Under the pieces are notes generated by a model. The model was not told where the DNA came from, made no database searches, and saw only the letters and a program-made list of their open reading frames with translations. Position numbers and translations under genes: made by a program. DNA of 64,000 nt, from NCBI GenBank assembly GCA_006384855.1, contig VCJN01002786.1, positions 1 to 64,000 on the forward strand, in the 5' to 3' direction. Source of the DNA: Tetraselmis striata. Its lineage: Eukaryota; Chlorophyta; Chlorodendrophyceae; Chlorodendrales; Chlorodendraceae. This document shows positions 1-12,269 of this stretch, piece after piece; the first letter of the stretch is position 1, and each line of letters starts with the position of its first letter.

Positions 1-3000
1 TGCTTGGATGGCCATTCACGCGGTATCCGAGGGTCGCATGCTGAAGATTCAACGACATACGGCTGCACACAGCACCGGCCTAACCAAGCGATTTGAGCCC
101 AGCCCAAGGCAGCGAGCGAAGCTGGAAACCGCCAAGGCGTGGCTCGACGAATACTTTGACGAGAGCGACGGCAGGCTCGAGAAGCAGCCCAACCCGAGGT
201 AAGGAGAAGACCTCTGGCATCTTCCTTCCTGGTCGACAAAATCCGGCATCTACGATTTGTACGACCACTGGGCAAAGGAGCATCATGGTGCACACCCCCT
301 CCACTACCAAAAGGGAATGTTACTTATGTGCATTTTTCATGATTGATGCACTCCTCGGCCTCTTTTCAATCACTGAATCCGTGCGTTCCCCGTTCCGTTC
401 CGTGTTAATGCAGTGGCCCCCATTTCATTCACCACCTTCCGCAACGCGTGGGACAAATTCTACCCGCAGGTTAAGATCCCAGCGTCGAACAATTTCAGCA
501 AGTGCAACGACTGTTGCCAGTTGACTTACCTTAAGCGGAACGGGAAGACAGCCCTGGAGCGCGAAGCCGCGAAACCACTTCGCGATGAGCATAGGGTGGA
601 CGTCACAATGCACAGAAATTACACCCAGAAGGCTATCTTCGAATCCATTTGCAACCCGGACGTCGGGTTCTGCCAGTTCGACTCCATTGACTGTTCCAAG
701 ATGGCGCTGCCGCATGTCGTCCAGAAGCCCAAGTTTCACGACCAAGAGAGGTTGCTAACCCTACATGCAACGTGCGTGAAGGGCAACGGCAAGTTCCCGG
801 ATGACGTGTACATGTACAGCGATTGCCTCCCCCACGACTCCAACACCACCGTCACAATCATGTACCACACGCTCATGAAGGTGCGCCATGATGTTGTTAT
901 TTTTGTCGTTGTATTGCCGTTAGTACCTGTATGTCACCGAACTAAAGCAAAGGCCCCATTGGACTGATACCCGGTACCTGTATGTCGCGCACACACGCAG
1001 GAGATCAATCGCAATGATTACAAACCCTTGCGCAAAATGTACTTCCAGCTCGACAACACCACCCGCGAGAACAAAAACAAATACGTTATGGCGTTTTTGC
1101 AATGGGCGGTGGAGATCGGCATGTGCAAACAAGTCGTGATATTCTTTGAGCCGGTCGGGTGAGCCCCACCAAATTAACACATGAAATGCGTCCCAATGTA
1201 TATATGCTTGATGCCGTGACCATCATCAACCCCCCCCCCCCCCCAATACAGGCACACGCACGATTTAGTGGATCAGGTGCTCAGCCGCTTCTCCGTGTGG
1301 CTGAATCGCCACGACGCTCGGTCTTACGAGGAGCTGCTCGACGGCTTGGCCCACAAAGCACTCAAACCTGAACCAAACGTCCAGACGCCGGATAGGTCCT
1401 TTGACATCCATGGCTGGCTGGAAGGTTGCTTGCCTGGCGCAGGCGAGATGTCCGGGGTCACAACCCCTCACTACTTCGTAATTGACAAGGACCCTCACCT
1501 ATCAGGCACCGGCCGAGAATGAAGGCGATGGCGACGGCAAGGTCCGATTGACAACATGTGTGCGTCACGCAATGTGGACGCACACGAAGCTTTCGGTTTA
1601 TCACCATATTCTGCAGAGCATGCCCGAGGAGGAGCCCCAATTTCTTCCCGGTCGGCACCTTTTCTACCGCGACAGCCGCACCCCGGCAGTTATGGAGGAA
1701 ATGTTTAGGAACTTAGAGGATCATGTCCGTATATCCGATACCCATCCTTTTGCAAAATACATCCTACACCTGCCGTTACGACCCTTGCATGTGCAAGACC
1801 GTCCACAAAAAATGAGGCCGACCGCCCTCGAGCTTAAGCCTTGAGCGTTTCACTGACCAGCGTACATGTGTACCCTTGATCGTGGCCTCGTTCCTGTGCG
1901 GAAGTACATCTCCTTCTTCAACTGGCCACCCGAGGTGGCGCAGTCGTGGGAAGCCAAGATTGACGAGCTTAAGTAGTTGCATGAGGCGCCGGCATGCGAG
2001 ATCCCTTTCTTCTGGCCTTATACCTCACGACAGTTCCAACAATGGCTGACCAACCCCAGGCAAGCATGGTAGTCTTGACGAGACACCCTTGAGACCGCGA
2101 CCCGCGGAAAATCCCATGCCGCCGCTACCCGGCGTGACTCCGGATCAGCATGCCCTCATCAAGGGCGTATTGGCCATCGATCGTGAGCTCCGAGATGATG
2201 GCTTACTTCCACTCCGCTCCGAGGCTTTGCGGTGGGCTTCGGGAGTACAACTTGAACCATCTGCAATATCAAGACCCAAGGGAACGCAACCTTGTCATCT
2301 GCACGGTGGGCGCCGCTGGCGACGGTGGCGAGGGGGGCTGGGACTACCAAGAGGAGGACATCGCTCATTTGTTGGGCGAGTGGGAGCGAACTCACTGCGT
2401 GGGCCGCGTCTATCACGTCAATGACAAAGACAAAGCCGCCTGCGGGCAACATGAGTTGGAGTTGAGGTTGTTTGAGCCTTGGATACTCCAGCCGGACACT
2501 GGCAAGCCCGACAAGCCTCTGTGGGTTGCGAACCGTGACGCTGGTGGCACCTTGCCCACCGCGTGGGGTGTTGTGCAGGACATGTTGTGGCTCCCGATAA
2601 CGAACCTTCCCATCGACCACTTCGAGGTCTTCTACAACGATACCGGCGTACCCATTCCACTCGCGGCCCGGATGCGCGAGAAAGTGGGTGGCTACGACGT
2701 CGTGAACATGGCAAGCATAAGGAAATACGCCAACAACACTGGCACGGACACCAAAATCAAGGACGCTTTGATGCTGAAAGTGCAGAGGAACCTATGCGAG
2801 TACGCGTTGCGTCTAGACACCAATGTTGAAATGTGGGAAGGCGTCATTTTGCCGCCAGACTGCCATAGGCGTCTAGACCTCATGCATCAAAGGCGTGACA
2901 AGCTTGGCAAGCTAGATCTCACCCAACAGGAGTGGCTCGCCCTGCTGCCCAAAAAGCACAAGCGCAAGCGCAAGAACAAGGACAGCTCCGAGGATGAAGA

Positions 3001-3028
3001 CGATAGCGAGGGGGATTTCGATATGTGA
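1..3028 (+). pseudogene. DUF7869-like multi-exon gene, copy A (5'-truncated by window edge)
   Basis: Unknown function; the family (called DUF7869 from memory) is widespread in algae and other eukaryotes and behaves like mobile DNA. Visible exons: ...-199 (donor GTAAGG), 414-880, 1001-1158, 1252-about 1500, about 1520-1840, and about 2089-3028 ending in TGA. The core reads QLDNTTRENKNKYV (exon 1001-1158) and continues across a poly-C-containing intron into GHTHDLVDQVLSRFSVWL. The C terminus is basic, then acidic (about 2950-3025). Every block aligns by eye with copy B at 17.2-21.3 kb, for example WLPITNLP against WLPITTMP. The reading frame shifts near 1,495-1,505 and 2,200-2,240, so this copy is probably decayed or carries sequence errors. 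The N terminus lies left of the window. Homology to copy B is solid; a transposase-like role is inference. Confidence 0.7.
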
Positions 3029-3060
3029 CAAAATGTGGCTTGCTTTATATAGTCGCTATT

Positions 3061-3065
3061 TGTAA
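3061..3065 (+). promoter_or_regulatory. TGTAA poly(A) signal of copy A
   Basis: TGTAA 32 bases after the TGA stop of the DUF7869-like gene. TGTAA is the usual chlorophyte polyadenylation signal. Confidence 0.5.
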
Positions 3066-4245
3066 CATTCAAGTACCGTGTGGTTTCGGAGCCCCTCCAC
3101 GGAATGCATCGATCATACTTAGAAAACAAGCATGTCGTTGCGGTGCAGTGCTTAGTGGCTTCATCAGGTTGGTGTTCAATCGTGATAGTACTTAACGTCT
3201 TCACCGCCAGTGACGATACGGTCGCCAGTACTTTGCGCTTAACAAGACGGCCATGTCACTTTGAAGGTCGTTGCATCTTTCAAATTGTAACTAATAGGTA
3301 ATCCCTACGACGACAGCCTCCCACACTAGCGGGTTTCATGCATCGTACCATCGTACCATCTGGTACGTCGCGGCCCCCTCGGCTCCCTCGGCGCTCGGCT
3401 GCCTGCCGCGCCTGCGAGATGGCGGCGGCCGCCGCAGCATCCTGCAGCCAATTCACCAGCGGCACAGGCAGCAGCCGCCATTCCACAGACCGCCGCCGCT
3501 GGCCGCACGAGATCCGGCACTAGTAACACGGCCGCTGACCAACGTTAGACGGTTCGAGTATGGGACGGCCGACGAGCCCGCTGGTGTTGCTGATGTTGTT
3601 CGACATCGGCGCACCAAGGACCGCCCATGCGGTTGCGGGATTCGCGAACGGCGTGGATCGCTGCTCCTCCATGGCGCCAGCGCTTGTCTCGACGGCATGT
3701 AGGGCGGAGGAGGCCGGAGTAGATAAAGTGATTGGTCGCGACGGCTGGCTGCGGCGTGTGATGGCTGCGCAATTCGAATTCGGGCGGTCATCGCCACCAG
3801 ATGTGGTGGCCGCGCGTGCTGCCATCATGCCGGGGGACAGTGTATCCGCTGGCATTTCGGCCGCCATGTAGTCGACGCGGAACTATACAAGCAACGCGAG
3901 AATCATTCAGGCAGAAAACTAGTCCTTGAGCAGTGGCGGGAAAACGTTCCGCCAAGGACCAGTTTATGGGGCAGTTTTTGTACGAAGAAACTGGTCCTTG
4001 GGCCGCGGCCGCACATGAAGGACACGTTTTTTACGAGTACGTCAGTTACCAGTTACGACTACGAACCGAAAATTTTGTCCTTCTTTTTTGCTTGTGGAAG
4101 GTCCCTAGCTAGTTGGTCAGAGCAACACATCAAATTCCATAACTAATACCACAGTACTAGCACCACAGTGCACAAAACACATCGCAGAAACAAGGTACCA
4201 AAGTACGCAAAATAAAAATGAGACTCCAAAGGGAGGGCGGGTGGG
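3066..4245. other. Intergenic stretch, no gene seen
   Basis: No conserved protein or RNA gene is visible. ORFs at 3.3-3.9 kb are overlapping GC-rich frames on both strands without recognisable domains. A strong inverted repeat lies at 3952-4001. Confidence 0.5.
3952..4001. repeat. 14-bp perfect inverted repeat (hairpin)
   Basis: Arms CCAAGGACCAGTTT (3952-3965) and AAACTGGTCCTTGG (3988-4001) are perfect complements around a 22-nt loop. It lies about 245 bp outside the left direct repeat of the DIRS-like element. Function unknown. Confidence 0.8.
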
Positions 4246-4430
4246 AAATCAGAGCGCCGGAAAGCACGACGAGAGAATGAGCGATCATACTAGTATGATT
4301 GCTGACAGCCCCCGCATTACATGCGGCGGGCTACGGCACGGAAAACCGGCATTTTCAAATGCCGGTCTCCAACTGTACTTCGCAAGCTGCGTACATCTAC
4401 ATCCACGGCAATTGAAAACGCTCAGTTTTC
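4246..4430. repeat. Left direct repeat of DIRS-like element
   Basis: Near-identical in the same orientation to 9712-9887. It contains a perfect hairpin at 4345-4366 (ACCGGCATTT, 2-nt loop, AAATGCCGGT), a second stem around the CCGCAT/ATGCGG motif near 4315-4330, and GAAAAC/GTTTTC at its inner end. Confidence 0.9.
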
Positions 4431-4542
4431 CGAGCCGTGCCCGCTCGCAATTGAGCGGCAGGCACTGAGACAACACTAGTACGTAGCCTCAGTGTGCAAC
4501 CGAGTGTAAGCAAGATCGGCGGAGCCAGTGTAGAGTTGTCAG

Positions 4543-6032
4543 TCAAACTAAGGACTCATCCTCATCAGCATGATCTGGAACATACAAAGGAAAAATATTC
4601 TCCGGGCGACCGTCCACCTCAGGAACTGTGCACTCGTCCGGTTCAGATTCCGGCATGCGGGCCTCGCAAGGCACGGGTGTAGTCGGTATTTCAGGACCTA
4701 CCGGCCGCTCGTCCACAACAGTGGAACCCGATGGGGCGGGCATGATTGCGCGAGATACGGAGAGCAGTCTTTCTTCACTACTCTTCATATACCTGACATG
4801 GCACGAAACACTACTGGAACCCATATGTTGACCCCAATCCTCTCAGGCAATCCCGGCATTAGCAGCGGCCGAAGCACCGCCACTACGGCAAGAGTGTGAT
4901 CCGTAAGTAGCCAAAAACTCTTTACAGCAGTAACGCCCAAAATGGAGCCCATCTACTGTGACAAGTACCTTGAATGCAAGGCAAATGTAATAATTTTGCC
5001 ATTGGGAGCAGGTTCGCTTGGGGAAGCCCGGACAAATTTGCCAACAAAGCCTTGAAAAATAGGACGAACCGGAGCTTGCCTAGCAGTAGGCCGAGTCGAA
5101 TTCATCAACCGCAACAGCAGCCGGACAGGGCAAATAGGGCCGGGAATCTCAGATATAACAACATGTGTCCCTTTACGGTACTGATCAGCTTTTCTTTTAA
5201 CGAATGTAATCGTCACAAATTTATCGCCCGGGGCGAAAACGACATCGGTGTGTCTCAAGCCCGACGCGCAGTCGAACCGGCACATTGCGCCAAAAGACAG
5301 GACGCATAGGACTGCGACTACCAAGTGACAGTAAGGAGCACTCTCATGCGTATACTCAGACGCAAACGCGACAACATCCCGCCAAAGGAAAGTCTTTTTG
5401 CGATTGGAAACCCTGAGGCCGATAGAGCGCTTAGCCGCCTCTCTCACCATAGCGGCCCACGGAGAGAAGGTCGGAAGGTGATTGTAAAGATTAATACGTT
5501 GGTGGAACGCAATCGCAGCGGAAGCTGTTTTTATTACCGAGTACGACTCAGCCGCATTAGCAATGAGCTGTAAATAGAGAGCCACCGTCTCATCCGAGGC
5601 TGGCAGGGGGTTCATGGGAACTGAGAGGGAGGCGCACCACTTCAGGAAGCGGCGCCATGCGTAGGCATAGCCGGAGCCAATGCTCTCGGCGACAGTATTG
5701 CGAGCAGAATTACGAAGGTCATTCAGAAGGGAACACTCGACGGGATCATCTCTATCAATACCGAACTCATCCCAAGGGGTCGCCGGCATCTCAAAACCAC
5801 CGGGAGGGGAAGCAGCGTGGGCAGCCGCCGTGGACGCAGCGGTCCGCGAGCGGGAGAACTGGAGGGCCTGGCCGTGAAAAGTCGATCCGGGTGGCCAGAA
5901 TGTCCCAGGACGGCGGTCGATGTGATTTCTGGTTGCCGCTGTTCTGGCCCGGGAGAAAAAGGGCAGGGTCCTCCATGGGGAGCCACAGCAAGCCCATGAC
6001 AACGTCAATGAAGTGAGCACCGTTAGGTGCAA
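4543..6032 (-). pseudogene. Tyrosine recombinase of the DIRS-like element
   Basis: It would integrate a circular DNA intermediate by site-specific recombination. The long frame 6032-4953 has an N-terminal SAM-like helical part (about 5750-5450) and the start of the catalytic domain with the box I arginine in SFGAMCRFDCASGLRHTDV (about 5310-5250), then the KRKADQYRKG lysine region. Downstream in shifted frames come HSCRSGGASAAANAGIPE (HxxR box, about 4890-4840) and VRYMKSS, whose Y is the likely nucleophile (about 4790). At least two frameshifts separate these parts, so the enzyme is not made as one protein here. Confidence 0.75.
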
Positions 6033-7784
6033 GGATATGCAGCCAGGAGGAGGAGTCCCAACAGGGGATAATCAAAGTGCCCGTAGCGGCACAAGTGTGC
6101 CTGTGCCTGAGCACGTCACCCACCATTCTGAAAGGGGGGTTAATCCAGCAATTGTACCGAGACCAGTCATGGTGCATAGAGTTGACGCCATGAGTGCCAA
6201 GGCACCAAAACTGAGAAAAGAACACACTACAGTGTGCATTTCTGCTGCTCGCAAAGAGGTCAGCATTGTGAGGACCCCATCGGGCATCCAGCATCTGAAA
6301 ATAATTACTGTGTAACATCCAGTCACTAGTGTCCTCATATTTGCTGATAGCGTCAGCACGGACATTCCTTTCTCTGGGAACCCAATGTAAATCCATGGTG
6401 ATATCATACTTTACACACTTTAAGTGTAATTCAATAGCCAGATCATTAACATGGATAGATCTGCTACCTTTCCCCACAATCCATAGGAGGTGATGTTATC
6501 AGTCGGAATGACTACCAGTGCGCCAACATGAATGTAATAAAAGACATTATGCATCTGATATCTCCTGCCAGCCCTCTGAAGGTAGAGGACTGGGCTCTCT
6601 CCCAGCACAGAGTGAAGAACTCATGAGCGATAAGTTGATGGGAATCTGACAGGCCATTTATCAGAAGACCACCCCAACCACAACAGGGTGAAGAACTCAT
6701 GAGCGATAAGTTGATGGGAATCTGACAGGCCATTTATCAGAAGACCACCCCAACCAACATCACTGGCATCAGTTTCTAAATTAATCGCCACCACATGCTG
6801 ACGAGGCCAGATTCTGCCTACACAGGAACTTCGGTCTAATCCTTCCCAGAACGACAGTTCATTCCTAGCTGCAGGTGTGAGAGAAACCCAGGAGGACCAG
6901 GTACACACTGAATTTTGAACGGCATACAAATGCCGGGTATAAAGCTGAGCAAGAAAGCCAAGAGCCAGCCTCATGGAGATAGCTTGGCTGATAATACTAG
7001 CCAACTTGCGGACAGACACTCTGCCTCTGCGGGCATACAACAATTCAGCGATGCCTTGCTGTAACCTATCCCATCGGTCTTCTGGCACAGAAAAAGTACC
7101 GGTGGCAGAGTCAACCTTAAAGCCCAAATGCCTGCGCAATTGAACGGGAGCTGGGGTGCTCTTCTCCATATTAAGACACAAACCTGACTTACCAAAGTCA
7201 GAACTAATACTTCTGCCGAGCACTGATGCATCAGCGGCTGAGGGGGCACAAAATAGAAAATCAGCTAGATAAAGTAGGACACGAATACCCTCTCTGCGCC
7301 AGTATCTGACCAGCTCAGACATGGTCTTAGCAAAGGCATGAGGAGCCACTTTCAATCCAAAAGGTAAGCTATTGAACATGTAATACTTGCCCTTCCATCT
7401 GAAGGCGACATAAGGAACTCGACGCGACTGAAACCAGATTTCAAGTCGAAAGCGATCATGTGATCACCTTTCATCATAATATCTTTAAGATCTAAGAGAC
7501 CCTCAAATTTGAATTTAGGGCAATCAATAGCCTCATTGACATAACGCATATCAATGATGAGCCGGAGCTTATCAGAGCGGGGTTTAGGCACAGTCAGCGC
7601 CTATAGGACTAACCACAGTAGGTCTATCAGATGTCTCATAAACATGGCCAGCAGCCACCATTTCAGCAACACACTCATCCACAAACTCTGAATTCTGGTG
7701 GGCCGTTCTAAGGTTGGGGAACTCAGCTGGTGCAGGGGGGGCAGTCTTCCAAGGAAGAGAAAAGCCATCCTCGATCCATCGCAT
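5791..7784 (-). pseudogene. Reverse transcriptase-RNase H of the DIRS-like element
   Basis: RT blocks in order: KPRSDKLRLIIDMRYVNEA (about 7580-7530), FDLKSGF (about 7440), SLPFGLKVAPHAFAKTM (about 7375-7320), then YLADFLF where YLDDFLF is expected, so the first catalytic aspartate is replaced by alanine. RNase H follows with ETDASDVGWGG (about 6780-6750) and WVPRERNVRADAISKYED (about 6390-6340). The next part, with FASSRNAH and WINPPF motifs, matches what follows RNase H in DIRS elements. Frameshifts lie near 7,590, 7,425 and at the 6612-6756 duplication. The element copy cannot encode an active polymerase. Confidence 0.85.
6612..6756. repeat. 76-bp-offset tandem duplication inside RNase H
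   Basis: A 69-bp block at 6612-6680 recurs at 6688-6756. The 76-bp offset is not a multiple of three, so it breaks the RNase H frame. Confidence 0.9.
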
Positions 7785-8512
7785 GACCCATGAGCGAGGG
7801 CGGCATATAGAACGCCAGAACGGGAGTGGCCTCTTCAGAGTATACCAACTCTGAACATGGGTGCGCCCTGCTCCATCTCAAATCTGTCTAGAGGCTCTAT
7901 GAGAGCCCAGTGAAACTCATCATCGGGATGATTAATATGAGGACCAGAAGAGGTACCTATAACATAGCCGCAAAAAACAGACAGATTGAGGATAACTGCT
8001 TATATTCTACTGCAAATTCGGGTGAGAGAATAATCCAAAATTCAAAATCGAATTTGAAATTCAAAGACTAAAAGATATCAAAAAGAAATCTGACAAAGAA
8101 TTGAGCATACAAAGCTCCAAGAGACATATAAAAACATGCTCAAGGTAAGCACAGGTAAGCTGAAAAAATGAATCATATCAGCGATACAAATGAGAAAAAA
8201 GCAAATCAAATAGGCATCAGAGCCAAAGGACATAGAGAAACAGTAGCGAAGAAAAGGCAAAATGAAAGCTGAATCAGAGTCAGCCAGCCTCAGAGGCATT
8301 ACTTACAAACCAAATGCTGAACGGACAGCAAAGGGGTATTCCACAAGCTTCAGGAAGCGATCAACCAGAGCTGGAACCAAAAGATGAAAATAGTTACAAA
8401 GAGAGCTGCATGGACAGTCTCAAATCCCAGAGGAGCAATGCACTGGTGCATTATCACAGCGAAGTATCAAGTACAGGATGTAGGAAGCCGTGTACACATC
8501 CGGAGATGTACA

Positions 8513-9671
8513 TCAGCCCTTCTTGGCATTCGGGCAGTGATGCTTCAAGTGGCCAAACGCGCCACAACCATGGCAAGGGCCGATAACACGACCACCAGAA
8601 GGTAAAAAGCCGGAATGGTTATCTTGTTGCGCCAATAAGTTGCCGGCCATAACTGAAGCCATAGCAAGGGGATCGAAACCATTGTAATAACCACGACCTC
8701 CAAAACGATTACCGCCGCCGCCACCACGGCCACTACGCTTGCCGCCGTACGTAACCACGGCCACCACCACCGCCACGACCACCTCCTCCAGTGTTGGTGG
8801 AAGCCCGATCTGCCTTACTGTACGAGGGCTTCGTCAGCTTCATAGCTTTACAAGCTCTTTCTTTGGGGGACAGAGTCATATCTGGGCCGCATATATCATC
8901 TCCACGATACATGTCGGCAGTATCGGAGGAAACTTGTGCCGAAGGCATAGAATCATGGCTTCTTCGTATGTGGTACGAAGCAGATTCCTAAGAAAGCGAG
9001 GTACAGTCCACTCTGAAGTGGACGACTTCATCTCATCTACTTAGACGGGGCGCTTGGCGGGAACCTCATGTTTCATATCGGGTATGCTTGGATCATTGTA
9101 TCATATAGCTGCCAAGTAATATTAAAAACGAGCGCCATAAACTGAAACTGTTGGGTACGGATAACGTGGGTTTTACCAGTGAGCTTCTCCTTGAAACCTC
9201 CAGGAGGCTGGGGATGCTCTCGAGAAAGCAGCTTAGAGTCGCTGCAGAAGTCGTCGTCGTCGGAGTCAGAGTCGTCGTCCTGCGCCTTGCGCCGAGCGCG
9301 TTTCGAGCGACGCGAAGAAGGAGCAAAAGGAGCCTCCGCCTTCCCTCCGGGATTCTGTTGGCCTCCTCGCCTTTGAGAATGAAAGCATCGAGCTGCGCTT
9401 CCATAGCAGTCCTTCGCGCTGTGTAGTTGTCGGTGAGCATGCGGTAGTGCTCACGAGATCTCTCTCCTTCAGTAGAGAGAAGCAGCTCCTCAGCAGATGT
9501 GATGTCGCGAGAAGCCTCCTTGATAGCGTCCTCTAATTGAGTAACGCGCCTGTCGAACGGGGACGGACCCTCCGAAGGGACAGCCTCTTGATCATTGTTC
9601 CCAACATAGATGCAAGGGGTTACAAGTAAGACGAAGGCTGCAAGTAGCAGCAAGCGGTGGAAGAGGTACAT
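8513..9671 (-). pseudogene. Gag-like ORF(s) of the DIRS-like element
   Basis: The frame from 9671 begins with a hydrophobic stretch and a helical, charged region (RRVTQLEDAIKEASRDI). The frame at 8948-8733 has a Gly-rich tract, and 8782-8513 ends with one CCHC zinc knuckle, CHGCGAFGHLKHHC. A basic Gly-rich region plus CCHC knuckle is typical of nucleic-acid-binding gag proteins. The three frames are offset, so either introns or frameshifts separate them. Confidence 0.6.
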
Positions 9672-9711
9672 GGTGCTCAGATTCGTGGCAGATCAGCAGT
9701 AGATCAGACGT

Positions 9712-9887
9712 AAATCAGAGCGCCGGCGATAAGCACGACGAGAGAATGAGCAATCATACTGACAGCCGCCGCATTATATGCGGCGGGCTACGGCACGGAA
9801 AACCGGCATTTTCAAATGCCGGTCTCCAGCTGTACTTCGCAAGCTGCGTACAACTACATCCACGGCAATTGAAAACGCTCAGTTTTC
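9712..9887. repeat. Right direct repeat of DIRS-like element
   Basis: Direct copy of 4246-4430 with the same perfect hairpin at 9802-9823. It sits just upstream of the gag-like start on the minus strand, as a 5' terminal repeat would. Confidence 0.9.
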
Positions 9888-10693
9888 AGGGTACCTGAGT
9901 GTATCATTACTATTTTAAGGCCGGTCCGATCCAGTGTCATGTTTTAAGGCCCCGCTCCCCCAGATCTCCCCTGCACTTAGTGTGTCCGTCTTGTCCAGTA
10001 CCTAACTGTACTAGCAAATAGGCAGCCCTCCAGAACTTGCGCATGCATCACTATTTCAGACAACACCAATGCAGCCATGCAAGCAGTTGGCTCGGTGTAT
10101 ATCCTGCCAATGCAAGCTTAAAATGGATGGGTAGGTGGGGCACTTTTTCGAACCATGTCGCCATATTACACCCAGCGCCACGGCACCCCCACGCACCATG
10201 TGGTGGCCCAAGCCACTACTCCTCCAAGTAGCTATATATTCAAATATGCCGCGATGCTGATGTCTCCGACCACACCCGCTCGAAGCCAAATACGCGCTTG
10301 CCGAGTGCCCGACCCTCCGATCGCACTGTCACCTACTTCATCACGCTACTAACCTCGTCGTAGTCCGCCATCCTTGGCAGTTGGGAACGATGCTGAGAGA
10401 GATTGGTGGGCTATATCCGAGGGCGATTGCAGTATGGGGAATGGCGGTTGCACACAAACTACACACACGATTAGTCGGGGATGATTGATCGCTTCACAAG
10501 GCGTAATGTGCTCACATTCAGGGACTATTACAACCCCACTACCCAATCTTATTTCTGGAATAAATATAATAGTTTGTCGATGCTTAAATTTGAAATTGAC
10601 TTGCAACGTGCTAGCCGACTTGCTGCTCTCCACTACCCAAGCCGAGTTGCTTTTAGGACCTGCTTTATCCAACCGTTGTTGGAACCCTAGGGA
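9888..10693. other. Intergenic, no gene seen
   Basis: No conserved coding signal on either strand. Short overlapping ORFs only. Confidence 0.5.
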
Positions 10694-11677
10694 TTACTGA
10701 GGCGGCTGCCGCCCTTCCTCATGATCGCCCGCGCCCCTCCTCCTTCCATGCCGCTTGATATTGGCTCCCGTGTCGCAACGGGGGTGTCGTGTATGGTGAT
10801 GATCTTCGGAAGCGTGGATGTTAATGGTGGGTGTGTGGTGGGTGTGAGATAGGATTGTCGGAGGTGCTGGGATTGGCCATGGTAGGTTTGAGGGATTGTC
10901 GGGATATGCGGAGGAGTCTATGTAGCCGTCCGATTGAGTGTCTTTGGAATTTTCTACAGAGGCCGATTGTATCGGCGCTGGGGGGTGGAGGGGGTTTGTC
11001 CGGGTGTTGCTTATTCTTGCAACCGGGGCCGTGAGGCGTTGGATGGCTTCTAGCGTGAGTCTATGCATGGTACCGCCGCGTCTTAGAGCGATTAGGATGA
11101 GTTCAATCGGACGATGACACTTCCAGCCTTGTTGACGCAGGGCTTCCACCACGGGTTGGTACTTTTTTGTTGATGAGGGCTTGTACGGTTACATGATTGA
11201 GATCAGTGTAGTACTTGAATTATCGGATTTTTTTGGAGTGCTCTGGGATCGCTATTGGGATGTATGGTTTCGGTGGCCGGGTCCTAGTCGAATTCGACGG
11301 TACGTACTACGTCCGGTTTGCAGTGTTTTTGGTTGAGGTGGGCGGTGGGGGGGGGGGGGGGGGGGGGGGCATGCATGGTCGCATGGAGCAAGATGGATGC
11401 TTGGGCGGCGCCGGAACTTTCCGGTCCTCCTTCGCGGGGGTCCGCCAGGCAGTTGGGTTGGTTGACGCGCGGGACGGTGTCTTTGACCATCAATGTACGT
11501 TAGCTCCGAGATGAGGGTAGGTATCTCGAGGCCGGGGGAGGAGAAGTCGGCCACATGTTTGTTGCCCGCGTCCGTCGATAGAACACCTGCCCACAAAAGT
11601 CTTGCCCCACTATGAGCATCGATTGTAGATTGGCCCATTATGAGCACTCCATGTGTCATACGTGAACACGACATCAT
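10694..11677 (-). other. Decayed retrotransposon-like coding stretch
   Basis: Minus frames 11152-10694 and 11677-11252 read as protein-like sequence (for example VVEALRQQGWKCHRPIELIL) interrupted by a G/C run at about 11346-11370 and by frame changes. No known domain is recognised. It lies between LINE fragments of the same strand and is most likely part of the same decayed element. Confidence 0.35.
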
Positions 11678-12269
11678 GCGTGGGGGGAACCCTAAGTTGC
11701 GTTTGTTGTGCTCTCATTGTAAAAGTCATATGTGTGCGTGTCATTGTTCAGGATAGGTAATGAATTTGATAACCCTATGTCACGAGGGCACGAAATTTTA
11801 TAACGCACGTATGTGCGTTCCATCTGTCCGGATGCACGCCAAGAGTTAGCTCTACCATCGTAGAGCACATTCACAAAGGTGCGCTCTCCCCACCGTCGGC
11901 ATGCAAGCAAGTGAGCAGTTCCCGCAAAACGACCGATACTGCGATAAGGCTTGCTCCAAATTCAATGTCCGCATTCAATGCGCCCTTGGTAGAGCCGGGC
12001 TTCAGCCCATACTGCGCAGGGGTGCAGCCCCCGAGTCAGCGGGTGGGTCCATATGGTCACCTGCTAGGGCATCGTCCTGGGTATGTGATAGGGCTGGCGA
12101 TCAATACGCTCCCATATTCTGCTATTGGGCTGCGCCTAGCGGGCCCCTTTGCGGGAAAACCCGCCCGCTCGGGGCGAGTACATCGCGTTTTTATCGGATT
12201 GCGGGTCGCGCGGTAAGCCACTGTACTAGGGTTTGTAGGAGAACCTAAAAATATTTGCATCGGCCCCCC

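Larger units (their letters stand above)
4246..9887 (-). mobile_element. DIRS-type tyrosine-recombinase retroelement, degenerate
   Basis: The order on the minus strand is gag-like ORF with CCHC knuckle (9671-8513), reverse transcriptase and RNase H (7784-about 6400), the region that follows RNase H in DIRS elements (6400-5800), and a tyrosine recombinase (6032-4543). Direct repeats of 185 and 176 bp bound it. A tyrosine recombinase in place of a DDE integrase is the mark of the DIRS order, known in green algae from Volvox Kangaroo. Direct rather than inverted repeats point to a PAT/Kangaroo-like layout, though I could not identify the second repeat pair of a split-direct-repeat structure. Several frameshifts, a 76-bp tandem duplication and an altered RT active site show this copy is dead. 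Confidence 0.85.

Noticed and set aside
4246-9887. LTR retrotransposon
   Set aside because: The integrase position holds a tyrosine recombinase and the repeats lack LTR-type ends; DIRS order fits.
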